Shown one piece after another: positions 1 to 11,878 of a DNA stretch of 64,000 nucleotides. Where the stretch lies: the NCBI RefSeq assembly GCF_965638725.1, contig NC_134958.1, positions 13,705,464-13,769,463 on the forward strand, written 5' to 3'. Source of the DNA: Aptenodytes patagonicus (taxonomy: Eukaryota; Chordata; Aves; Sphenisciformes; Spheniscidae). Under the pieces are notes generated by a model. That model ran no database searches and was not told the DNA's origin. It saw only the letters and a list, made by a program, of their open reading frames with translations. Made by a program: the position numbers and the translations under genes. How positions within the stretch are numbered: position 1 is the stretch's first letter; each line of letters begins with the position of its first letter.

Positions 1-3000
1 GCGTGGAAATTCCAAAGCACCAATGCTGTATATACCAGCAGCAAAAGGCCATCTCTATCCTAAAGAAGTTAAAGGTGCTTATATTTATACTTGTGTTTTG
101 CTACTGCTTGACAAACTACCTTTAAATGGGCTGGTACTAGTGCCTATATCTAAGCTCAGTATTCTAAAACAGAGCCCTAAAGAGCTGCACATTATGGTAG
201 AGCTTCTTGCAGCTTTCATTCTTTTCCTCAAGAGTAGAATTGCTCCAGTCTTCTTACAAAACTTTAACCAAGGAACTTTGTGCAGGCTGTAAACATCTGA
301 GTGCTGAGCTAGCTTTAATGTTAGTGTTTTGGTATTTACTTGTTTTAACTTATTTTATGTTCCACAGTATGGCATGGAGCCATCATTCTCCTGAGCTGGT
401 GGTTCAGAGTGCGCTGTGCTTGTGGGCACGTTAAGACTTCAGGTTACAGAGCACAGCTCAGCTGAAAGTTCTTTAAGTGCAACTTGCTTTGTTTTGCAAC
501 ACACTCAATGTCTAAATGGAAGTTGCATGCCATAACGTTTAGAGCCTGGGGGGAAGAGGAGAATGGATTGGCTCTGTAGTGTTATTTGCTCGGTACGTGT
601 GTATTGTTAGAGGGTCATTTAATAAGATATATAGTGTTTAGATAGGAGCTGCCACACCTGAAAGTGCAAATTCTTGGCATGACGGTATCTTGGAAGACAT
701 TTATATTAAGGGTTATTCTGTTCTAGCTGATGGGTAGCGTTGACTTTAACAGATCCTCCTGCCACCCCCAGCCCTGTCCTGTGTACAAAGACCTCAGAGC
801 AAAATGTGTTTAACTTGTGACTATTTTTTTTTTTTCCTCCTCACTTTGTCTTTTGTAAGACGTGCCTCCTGGGGAATAACAGAGGGACCTGCTTATTTGG
901 CTAATACGCAGTCTTCCTTCTATGCAAGGACCTTTTGAGAGGGAAAGTCTCTTTATTATCTGGTAGTGTACAGCTGTTGTTGCTACCATGAGTATTAAAG
1001 ATTAGAAATGCTTAGTGTTGTAAGACTGATTATTTTGGGTCAAATTTTCCCCTTGGCTGTAAGGAGGTCCTAAAACTCACAGAAGGTAGGAGCAGAGCCC
1101 CTCTCCTGCAGCTATGCAGGAACCCCATAGGAACCCCCAGATACTGGTGCAGAATTCCCCACCTACCCTAATGACGATCAGAACAGCAAGGAGTGACGAT
1201 CTGTAGCTCTCCTCTTCTTCCAAACAGATAGTGCACAGCAGTGCTCCCATAATGGCACAGCTTCTGGGTGAGCCATAGTGTCATAGGATACAGGAGGAAC
1301 AGATCTGCAAGGGTGGGATCGAGCTGCCTCAAGGATCTTCGGTCCCCATGCAGCTTCATGCCCTAGTAATAATTTGCTGAAGTTGTTGCAGTTGAAAACT
1401 CCGGCTCTTTTTTCCTCAAGACCCTTAATATGTCTTTTTGTGTGACAGAGAATGGTTTGGACTTCTGGCTCCTAAAATTGTGAATAAACAGCTCTGTGGA
1501 CGAGAGAGTTTCTTGAAATTGGGTCTTTGCTAGCAGCGTGCTTACCCCAGTCGTCCCCCCTGGAGCTGGCTAAAAACTCCAGAGCCTGATATGGGACAAG
1601 CTAGAAGTTGTTTAAAATGATGAAATGGAGACCTTGACTCTTTATAATAGTTGCTTGTTATATTGGTAGTCATTGGGTTTTGTAGAACTGTTCCATGTTC
1701 CACCAAAACACAGCAGGAATCCAGAAGTTAATGTTCTGTTCATTCATAATCATTAATTCATAGGATTTATTGATGACTGAACTAGTTAAGAGGTTGCTTC
1801 TGTATTACCTAGGTATCCTGGACTTTTCTCAAACTCTGTATGGTGGCGCATATGGAATAAAAACTGTCCATGGGAGTTTTTAGATGTTCTGTAGTAGTGA
1901 GATTTTTGGAGCTGTTTTTAAACTCTTAGTGAAATATATGAGACGTAGCAGGTCACTTTGGCAGTTTAAAAAGTCTGTCTGTTCATTTTCTAGGACTTAA
2001 ATTTACTTGCAGAAATTATGCAGAATGAATAAGTGATTTGAGAAGCAGGATAATTTAACAAAAAAATGTCAGGTACAGGTCTTCCTCTCAAATCACAGTA
2101 AACTATGCCGGACTTTTTTTTGTTAAATTATGGTGTTGGGCTTTTAATGGCATTGGTTCTGGGATTATTTTTTTAATGGCAAAATTAGCGAGGAACATTG
2201 TGTGAATAGGATACACGCCTGCCAGGACCTTTATTTTTTAACATGTGGTAACTTATAGTGAAATCTGATCCAGCTACAAATAAGACACGCTCATTTAAGC
2301 AACAGTCCTAATCGTAGCAGCATCTCCCACCACAATAAGACTCCTGCTTCTGGTCCAAAGATGAGGACAGGCTACTTGTTAATGTAGTTCATCCTGCAAC
2401 ACAGCCAGCAATAAAGGCAGTCTGCTGTTATTTGAGAGCTGAGAGTAATTTAATATTCTAGCACTCAACTTAGTTTGTCTCCAACTCACCGAAATGTTAT
2501 ATGGAAAGCACTGAGCAGCGCAGATGAATCCCTATTGGGAAGGACATGCATCGCTTGCTGTGCGTGCAGTCTTTCCAGAAACACTCCAACATGAAGGAGA
2601 ATGGAGTCCTGCTGGAAGCAGGAGCCATTGCCTGGCTTGGAAGATGTCCTGGATGCGGCCCTGTGTTTCATGATCATGCAGCCAAAGAATTTGCAATGCA
2701 GTCTACTCAGCAGCGGGATTATGCTTCAAAAGCGCTGGGTGCATTTTTAAAAAAAAAAAAGTTTTTGTGATTGGAATCTGTTCCAGATGATAACTTAGAA
2801 ATATAAACAACAGAGCCCCAGAATAATATCATTAATGTTGCAGACCCCAGAAATGATGCATTGGAGAAATGCAGGCCACCCGATTTCACTTAGTGGGTTG
2901 ACTTATGAAACCTAAAGATTGCAAGTAAAATTAGTATGCTTTTTAACCTCTCTTGCTGCTCGTGGTTCCAGGATGCCTCCCATGATTTTTTTTTTTAGCT

Positions 3001-6000
3001 GACAAAAAATTTTAACGGTTCCCTGCTTACCCTCCAAATCTCCAGCAACCTTCCAGACAACCTACATGGTCCAGTTAAGTGTTCTCTTTGCTGATGTCTG
3101 CAAGAGTCACTCAATAAATCAAATTCCACTTCCAAGCAGAGATTATGAGAACCGTAGCCTTGATTATAATTATGCATTTTCCTTTTAATGTATTAGAAAA
3201 TTCTCAGTTTAAAAGGTAAATGAGGGCGCTCTAAATTTTCAGTTTGGTAAGCAGTGGGTTACTGGGCTCTGCAACTCTGCAGCAAAACGTGGGGTTAGGT
3301 TTTCAGGAAAATCAGAACTCTGATCATAGTGTATTTTTGCGTTCCTTGCAGTCAGCTGAAAAGTGGCATTGTTTTCAAGATTCTTCCAACCTGTAGTTAC
3401 TCATTTCCCTGTTATCTTGTTGTCAAAATATATTATGTAGGAAATTACTGTTCAGTATTTCTAAAGCCTTCTAAAAATGTCATTTTTCCTGATTGCTAGT
3501 CAGATCAGCGTTTAGTAGAACGCCTAGGTGATTGCAGCTTGTCCATGAAGATCCCAAAAGGCCAAACCCGACAGCTCTGTGTTTTTCAGCATGTCAGCTT
3601 CCCATCTTTTCGATCCCATGGTTTTGGCTTTAGATGTGGCCGGAGAAGGCTGGATAGACAAAACTTGCACTGTGGAATGCATCCAGTAGGGCAGTCCTCC
3701 TGACTTAAGCAACTCCTTTAAATTTTCCTTTAGCTCTCCAGGGCTATTTTGTTTGACCTTTATTTAGTTAGGGTATCCCTTCTAGGAAAGCAGTTATTGC
3801 CAGCCCCTTGGGTGGTTGCTGTAAATCGGGTTTCACTGTACTGGAGCAGTTGTGGTCACAAGCGCTGTAGTTAAGCATCAGCTCTGGTTTCTAACCCTTT
3901 CTTCTTCGTAACCTGAAATAAGTTAATTTTGGTTTCAAAGATTCCATAGCTTGTCTCAGTGTAACAGGGACTTAGGTGTTGGGTTTGGCTTTTTTTTTAA
4001 ACTACTAAATTAGGGAGAAAAAGAACTCAATTTTTGTCCATCAGTTTTAGTTAAATTATTGTATTATTCCAATTAGAAGATTGAGGAGTGAAGACTTTCA
4101 AGAGCAAATCCTATTCTTACAAATAGGAGGCAGCATTGAAAAACCTGCATATTTTGATGAGTCGGGCAGAAATTTAAAAGAAAAATTAATTAGTTGTACT
4201 CATGAATCCTTACTCTGATGGCTTCATGAGTAGTGAGAAGCTTTCCATGAGTTTCTTGAGCATTTCTGTTAAGTGCCCCCACAGAGATACTCGGTCTCAC
4301 AAGACTGCAGTTTAATCTAGCTCAAGGACTTTACAAACTCCACAAATCAAAGACCTCTTTTTTTTTTCTGTTTAAATTCGTACTCTAGAAACATTTACCA
4401 GCACCAGTTAATGCTAACGTAGTGTTAATGCTGAGCTATGAAGCATTTCAGTGTCAATAAATTTTCAGATTTTCCCATGGAAAAAATAACTTGCACTTAA
4501 TACATGTATCCTATATAGTTGTTTCTATTCCCTTCTTTTTTTACCTTGTTAAATATATCCCTCTATTTATTGCTACAGCATAGCCTTAAAAATTCACAGG
4601 ATGTTCAGCTTGATCAAATAACACAATGAAGACTGTTGCCTCTCGAGTGCTGAATTTCTTAACCTTATGCATCAGTGCTACATTTTGCTATTTCTATAAA
4701 TGAAGTAGAAAACTCCAAAGGCTCAGAATGAAACAAGACTTTGTTTTTTTCTTTGGGAATTTCTCTTTAGAGTCTCATGTATTGATTTAAATATGTGAAC
4801 AGCTATATTTAACCCTGAAAATTTCTGGAGTTTTGAAGACTTCTATGCAAGAAAAGCTGGTGTTAGGATATACACACGTGTGTGTGCATGTGTACACAAA
4901 CCCGCCATAATTTGTCCTGTGGATAAGTTGTTTTAGGGTATACTTTTATTGAGACAGAAACTGTGACCTTACTAGTGTATGAGATTCAGAGACTTATATA
5001 GGAACAAGGTAAAACCACAGGTAGGAATTGCTGAATAATTACCTTTAGACCAACCTGAGCAAGAACCTTCCCAAGAGGGCAAGCTCATTTAATGGTTCCT
5101 AAAACTCAATCTTGTGGATGTCAATGGTCATGCTTGATTATTTGCAGCAGTGTTTTATGAAAAAGCAATAAAAATGCATTGGGAGTGTACAGAGGAAAAA
5201 GGGAACAATAAATGGTTTTAGTTTTTCAATTGAGTCCCTTTGGTGTGGACAGGTAGAGGCTACGTTTCATGCTGCTGTGCCTTAGCCATTTGAAATGTGC
5301 GTGTGTGTGTGTATCTACCCAAAACACTGCTGTGCTCTGCTAGCTTATGATCGACAAGAGACCAGCAATGAGAGGAAAAAATTCTTATGTTTGTTTTAGA
5401 GAGAAAGCAATTACAGTTACGGCTAAAGGATTAACCTGTTTTTCCAGCTACCTGTACACTTATCTGCAAGGCCCTTTAGAGAGCCACGCTAACAAGCACA
5501 AAGCTTGGCGAGAGGTAGAAAATGTCATGTTGTAAACTCTAGATTATTCCTGATGTTAATTACACTCTTCTGCTTCTTTCCTTCCCCCTTCTGGGCTCTG
5601 AAAAATATCCCACAGTAGCAAATGCTGCTGAAGTGACAACCGAATAGCCCCAAGTATCTACTGACTTATTTAACCAGAAACATCTGCATGCGTTCAGTAT
5701 GAATGTAGGTTATGCATACGTGATATTTTCAAGAACTTGGGGAGCAGGTAGCGCTGCTGAGAGAATAGCTGGTTCTCACGTGATTTGAGGTGTTAAAGCT
5801 AGGCTGAGTGTTTTGGTGGATAAAACACTGGCCTTTCGACCTTGGTTCCCGTCCAGCTAGAGATCTGGAAATAAATGAGTTTACTGCTGACACTCCAATC
5901 CCAGCAGACGAAACTTCACACCAAAATGCCCCCACGTATAATTTGTCACATTTGGCATCTGCTACTAAGAAAAGAGCAAGAAGCGACCAGGCGCAGAGAT

Positions 6001-6191
6001 GTAATCATCTTTCACCTTCCTGCTGGGGGTGGGAGTGTAACAGGGACAATCCAGAAGTGCTTTCAAGTCTGGGCCTCTGAGCCACCTCTAGACATTGCTG
6101 TCTTCCGCAAACTTGTTACTTGTAGGAAATCACCTGCCATTAGCTTTGTGCAAGGCTTTTGAAGTAGGTTGGCTAGAAAGTCAGAAATGGA

Positions 6192-6215
6192 TTTTTTTTT
6201 TTTTTTTTTTTTTTT
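6192..6215. repeat. Poly(T) tract (T24)
   Basis: Uninterrupted run of 24 T in the intron. No adjacent SINE or LINE body was recognised that would make it a retroposon tail. Confidence 0.9.
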
Positions 6216-9200
6216 AGGAATGCTGTAAAAGAAGGTTGTCCTTATAGGAGTAAATCTGAACGTGTACAATATTGTTCTTTGCTGGTCTCATTGAAACAGC
6301 CCGGTAACTGCACTGCATTTATTACATGTAATTGCACCTGGCAGCGTTTCTGGTGCATCTGAAACTTAAGTTTGTCTGAAAAAAAATCACTATTTAGCCA
6401 CAAAGTAAAATGCAGCTACTGTATAAAAATAGGTGTATTCTTTGAAAGCTTTAGCAAAAGAGAAGCTGGAATGCATAAAAATCCTTTAATCCTAGAGATT
6501 TTTTAGGCCAAAGTGATAAGCCAGAAATGCTTTGTAAAGCACACACATTATTTATTAAATAGTGCCATTTCAGCATCAATGGCCAAGTTGCAGAATAGGA
6601 GTATCTGCCCAGAGGAGATGATAATTTCAAAGACAGGGTGTGCTGGGGAAACCCAGAGGAGAGAGGAACTGAAGTTTGGTTTGCTCGGTTCTGCTAACTT
6701 CCCTCTTGTGGCCATAGAGCCATAGGACCATGGCATCTCCTTCTGCACAGGCTTCACACTGAGGAGAGAGTATTGCAAAATAGCAGTAGCTGTGGGGAAT
6801 GGGAAAATTTAACCCTTCACAGAGAGGGAGTTAGCAGATGAGAAGAGGGAGTAAAACCTATTTGCACCGAGTGTGGGGATCCACTGGGAACACCAACCTC
6901 TGCCCACGAAGTGTAGCTGAGCTCGTCTTCGAACCTGCACGGCTGTGCAGCCTGGCTTTCTTCTGGAGACGTCTTGATGACAGGCTGCCATTGTTCTGCC
7001 CTGTGGCTCTCCATCGGGCTGGCCCCCGAAGGAGGAGGTAGGAGGGACACAGGTTTGATCTTAACACATAGCTGGGGGCTTTGCCATCGCCTTCTTGAAG
7101 GTTTTAGGTAGAAAGCTGTATTTGCTGATTTTCCTGTTACAGGGAGATTGTGGGCTTTCTCTTTCTTCAGAAAGGATGTGATAAATCTCAGACTTTCAGT
7201 TGCTTTGAGAAAATATTTCACTCTCAAGAAATTGTCTGTTGAGGTAAGATCTCTGAAGGTGTGTAAAGCATGGGATGCTTTTGGTGTATATTGCCAGTCG
7301 AGAACTACTCCCAAATTTCATTGACGTAACAGTGTTTCCAAAGAAAATGAGCAACTCAGAGCTGTATCTGTTGAATTTGCTTCTTGAGTTTGTCCAGGTA
7401 AACCTCCAAGCTGGACAGAAAAGAGGGGAAAGGTGCCTTATCCATATTTATTTGTGGGTTTGCTGGACATTATTTCCTGAGCCTCAGTAGCATCTCTGCT
7501 ACTGCTCTGCTTAGTGAGAGCAAACAGATCAGGAGACATTTCGAATAATAGGTTTGAGAAGTAGGTGAGGATAATGCTCGGACCTGTAATTCAAGCTCTT
7601 ATTGCGTAAGTTGCAAAGGATTGGTTGACTTCTGGACATGCTATTAGGTGGTTCACTCTTCCTTTGTTCAGACCTGTGAAAAAAAAAAGAAGATACAGGT
7701 AGTAATTTTATCACTCCCTTCAAAAGAGAGGGCTTTTGGAGGGATTGTCTCAGTATTCTCGTTCTCAGGTCTTCGTTTAGATAATGTGACTTCCCCTAAC
7801 TCCATGGAAGTCAATAAGGTTTATACCAGAGCCTTGGCACTCTATAAATTAAATATTAGGAGCAGTGTTTGAAGTTTAAAGCCCTCCCTCCTCTTGCTAG
7901 CTCAGATTTTCTGCTGCTGTGCTTTTTTCTTTATGCCTGAGCACCTTGCTGACAAATGCTAATAACAGAACGCCAAGAGAGGGTCCGGTCGGAGTTACCA
8001 CACATTAAACATTCTGAACTTGTCCTTTTGCTCATAGATTGTGCATAATTAATAATTAAACGGTTTCAGTTGTAATGGGTTGACCTTCTTGAACTGTTCA
8101 TTATTCACGAGGCAAAGGCATCACTCAAACTTTTTTCCTATTGCCCTTCCCCATTCTCACTGTGTGTGCAGAGTTCAGCTGGTTTTGAGAAATCAGAGGC
8201 TGATCTTGTCTTCTCCTGCAGCAGATCCCAGTTACGGAAATGTTACTTGGATGCTTAGGGAAATAGCCAGTCTTGGGAATAAGCTCCCTGGGGATGTAAG
8301 AGGCCAATGGTACATTGACCCTTACAACCGTTTGTGTCTTCGCTGCCATTTTAGCAGCATCCCCAATATATAGGTCTTCATGATATTGGTTAAAAGATAC
8401 AGTATTTAATGAAAATGAAAGAATCATTTCCCAGTTTAAAATGAGTATACCTATTCCTCACTCCTTTAAGGAGTGGTTGGAGTTGGTTTTCTACTTTTTT
8501 TGCCTCTATAGTATGATTTCATTGTGCAGGTGGGTAAAATAAGGCAGGCCATCGGAGTACAGCTGGGCCGTTCCCTATGGTTACATCAAATGTGACTGCA
8601 TTGCATCACACAGGCAGCGTAAACTTGGTAGAGACGTGTAGCTTTGCTTTATTTCCTCATATTCCCATCTCTTTGAGTATCAGCCAAAGTCGGGGAACTT
8701 CAGGATACAGTACAGGATGTATTTACTTTGTGTAGTTTGGGAAATTTTTGCTTTATACCTGATACAACAACATTGTGATTGCTCAGGTTACAGAGGTAGC
8801 AATATCAACGCTTTCTCTCATTAGAAACAGCTCTAACTACAAAATACTCTCACCCTTCTACTACTCAAATGGTCTTGCATAGACCAACATCAGAAATTGA
8901 AATATTTTGGTCATTGTTTTCCCTGGGCAGATACTGAATGGATGTTTTCTCTTTCTAACTAAGGTAAAATGCAGCATTCAAGGCAGCTTTTCAATATTTA
9001 CCTTTGGAAGTAGTTGAGGGTCCGTACTTTCCTGGTTCAGCTAAAACCAAAACCTGCCTCCTTCTCCCCTCTTACCTATGCTGTAAAGTAACAATTGGCT
9101 CTTATGTACAGGAGTGAGATTAAAGTTTTTATCTGCACTGATCTTTTTGCCCTCAAACACACTTGCCAGCAAGTATTTCCTTGAGATTGATGCACTCTCC

Positions 9201-10439
9201 CAAAAGGCTTTCAATTTGTCAGGCAAATAGCCAATAAATTTGTGGGCGCCCAGTCTAAAATCCTTGGGAAGACTGTATTAAAGCATCTAGTTTTCATACT
9301 GAGATCCAGTTTGTGTTCATCTCCACCCCACCCACCCGCCCAGTCTCTTCCTGAGCTCCTGAGAGCAAACCAACCAAGGCATGGCCATGACTGACCGGTC
9401 TACCGCAGAAGAGAGTAGGCCTGGATGGGGTTGAAATACCTGCATTGTACAGAAAGATGTGCCAAAAAAAAATAGCATTTTACATTTACGTTCATCCAGG
9501 TGAAATTTTCTTGCATGCTTGTGCAGGAGCACCTTGTCTTCTGGCTGTGCTGCAGTACAGGAGCTGCGTGGTCAAGGTGTTAATACTGATGGAGCAATTT
9601 CTTCCCTTGCCTGGGTGAACCCTGATGCCACCTTAGCTTGGGATAGCCAAAGTGAAACGCTGGTGGCTTCAGAGCAGTTCATCAGCTTCTCCTCCCCTCT
9701 CGTAATGGAGTTTCACTCTATTATGGGTCCGTCATCTCTTTGTGATTGCAGAAATTATCACCTACCAAATTAGTGTGAAGTGCCGTATTCCTGTCCTGTT
9801 CCCCAGCAGGGACTGATCCGAGCTGGCAGCCCCATTAGAGGGATGTTTGTAAGAAGCTCCTCACTTGCATTTTACTGTAAATAGCCGGGGTAGATTGCTG
9901 GGCAGAGCCAGTTCCTTGGGGAATGGGCTCCGATTGCTTTGCCCCGTAGTTTTCAAAATGATCTGTAATATGCGCCCAGAGTATTTCATACCTGTTCTGC
10001 TTTGAGTCTGTCCCACCTGGGAGAGCAGCGTTTGGCACTTCAGGTGGAAGCCCAGGAAGGCTCTGCTGCACAAGAGAAAATGACAGGGAGAGGCAAAACC
10101 TGCTGGGCTCCACGCTGTATGAGCAAGCCTGACATTTTGCTCTGCATTTTCTGTATTAAGATGAATAATTTTCATGCGCCGTTCTTTGAAGTGGAGAAAG
10201 TTTAATTGCACTGCTTATTTCCTTATGTTCCTTCCACTCTCCAGTGGAAACCTTCCTATATTGATGTCATTTATAAGTTTAGAAACAATAACCTCTCCCT
10301 CACCCGGTCTAAGTTCAAAGAGAATTTGAGCATGTTATATCAAACACTCCTTGTATTTAATAGAAGTCTTTGAAAATTGTAAAGCAATTTTGGCTGCTCC
10401 TTTTACTCTTCAGTTACTTTTGATTTAATTGTATTTTCC

Positions 10440-11090
10440 AGCAGTTTCCAATTGTTTGAATTGGAAACAAAGCCTTAATAAGAGTTCTAGTTAATTTTCT
10501 GTCTTGTAATTACCGATCTCATTTTTCTGATAATTGGCCACAGCAATTATATGTATATTTACTAATCACATAGGAGGCTCTGCAGTTGTGTCTATCTGCC
10601 ACCATTGATAATGGCACACACATTGCAGAGGTGCTTTTATCATCTTCTTTTTTCCACTACATCAAAGCTATTTCCTCGCATTCTCAATAATGAATACATG
10701 CATGCATTTGACACAGTTGTGTGCTAGAGAAATTGTTTGGCTCCCACCAAATGCTGCACGCTCCGAGTTTCTTGCCTGCAGCGCTGGAAGGTTGTATGTA
10801 ATGATATATTGCTCATCCAAATGGCCAAAGCACTCCAAAGCACAGTGAGATTAAAATAAGTCATTCCTTTGTTAATTTAAATAGGTGCATGTATCATACT
10901 TTGCAGGGTACTTTGTGTAGGGATGTCAGGGAGGAAAAAAGCCGCCGAAAGGTATTTTTAATAGCAAATGAGAATAGATGAGAATGGAGTCATTTGCAGC
11001 TGCCTGTTTTATGTGGCTCTCTTGTTCCAACTGTAGGTCTAATGAGATGACACTGTTAAAGTACTCTGCAGTGTAATTTCATTACATCCT
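10440..11090. promoter_or_regulatory. Candidate conserved non-coding element in MAP2K5 intron
   Basis: This repeat-free, AT-rich block has many homeodomain-type cores (TAATTA at 10,507-10,512, plus GTTAATTT, CAATTAT and CTAATCA) in well-mixed sequence without microsatellites. No open frame is present. The enhancer role and SKOR1 as target are inference from composition and location. Confidence 0.35.
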
Positions 11091-11816
11091 GAGCTGTTAC
11101 ACTATAAACACAGTGGAGCTCTCTGTCATTCTTGGAAAAACTCCTAAATTCGTAAAGCCCTTCTTTGCAAATGGTGATGTTGTTTGTTCCCTGTTTGTAG
11201 GGTTTTTTTCTTGTGCTCTTAATTTTTTATTTATTTCTTTTTCTTTCATAAATACTGGGTGGTTATTCTCACTGGCCTGGTAAATCCTACATTTTTTCCT
11301 CTTAAAAATTCTTTCGCCTTTTAAATCTAGAACAGACAGCATGAGGACAGCCTCTAAAATGAATAAGTGTAAATAAACATGAGTGTAAATAAATAGCAAA
11401 TGCAGTGAAAGAAACAAAGGTCAACACAAGAATAATTTCACAGCTCTTTGTTAATTACAAGACCATTTGTGTGTTACTTAAATAATCATTAATTTCTCAT
11501 TTACACTTTCCCTACCTTCCTTTTTACCCTGTGGCTATCATTGTCCTTTTTTCACCTCCCCTCAGTGTCTTTCCACATGTTTTTACCCATTGTGTAATAC
11601 TCATTAGTTGAAATTCAGTGTTTTATAACACATTCTCAGAAGAATTTGTACCTTTCTCCCTCAAACTCTCTGTGTGAAAAGGGGGTTTTGTCGCTTCCTT
11701 GGGTTTTTTCCCTTTTTTTTTTGTTTTGTTTTGTTGTCGCTGTTATATTACTCTCCTTCTAAAAAAAAATATCTTCTCTCCTTCTGACTCTGTTTCTTGT
11801 TTCAATCCAATCCCAG

Positions 11817-11878
11817 GAATCGCCCGTCCTTCCAGCCGGGGAGTTCTCTGAGCCATTTGTACACTTCATCACTCAATG
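11817..11878 (+). CDS. MAP2K5: MAP2K5 coding exon, third from last
   Basis: It is preceded by a pyrimidine-rich tract and CAG, and followed by GTAAGC. It encodes ESPVLPAGEFSEPFVHFITQ plus the first two bases of a Cys codon (62 bp, entering in phase 0). This is the kinase C-lobe region of MEK5. The exon is too short to appear as an open frame of its own and was recognised from the peptide. Confidence 0.95.

Larger units (their letters stand above)
1..11816 (+). other. MAP2K5: MAP2K5 intron (5' boundary outside window)
   Basis: This stretch lies directly upstream of a recognisable MAP2K5 exon, so it is inferred to be intronic. I looked for codons of the preceding MEK5 segment (the kinase C-lobe residues just before ESPVLP) and for other exons on both strands and found none. 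Open frames here are under 170 codons and lack recognisable domains. The DNA is AT-rich and almost free of recognisable transposons. It contains a T24 tract (6,192-6,215), short TG runs near 4,870 and 5,300, and a candidate regulatory block at 10.44-11.09 kb listed separately. Confidence 0.75.

Noticed and set aside
6817..7314. 165-codon - strand open frame
   Set aside because: No start context, domain or splice flanks; sequence resembles translated intron.
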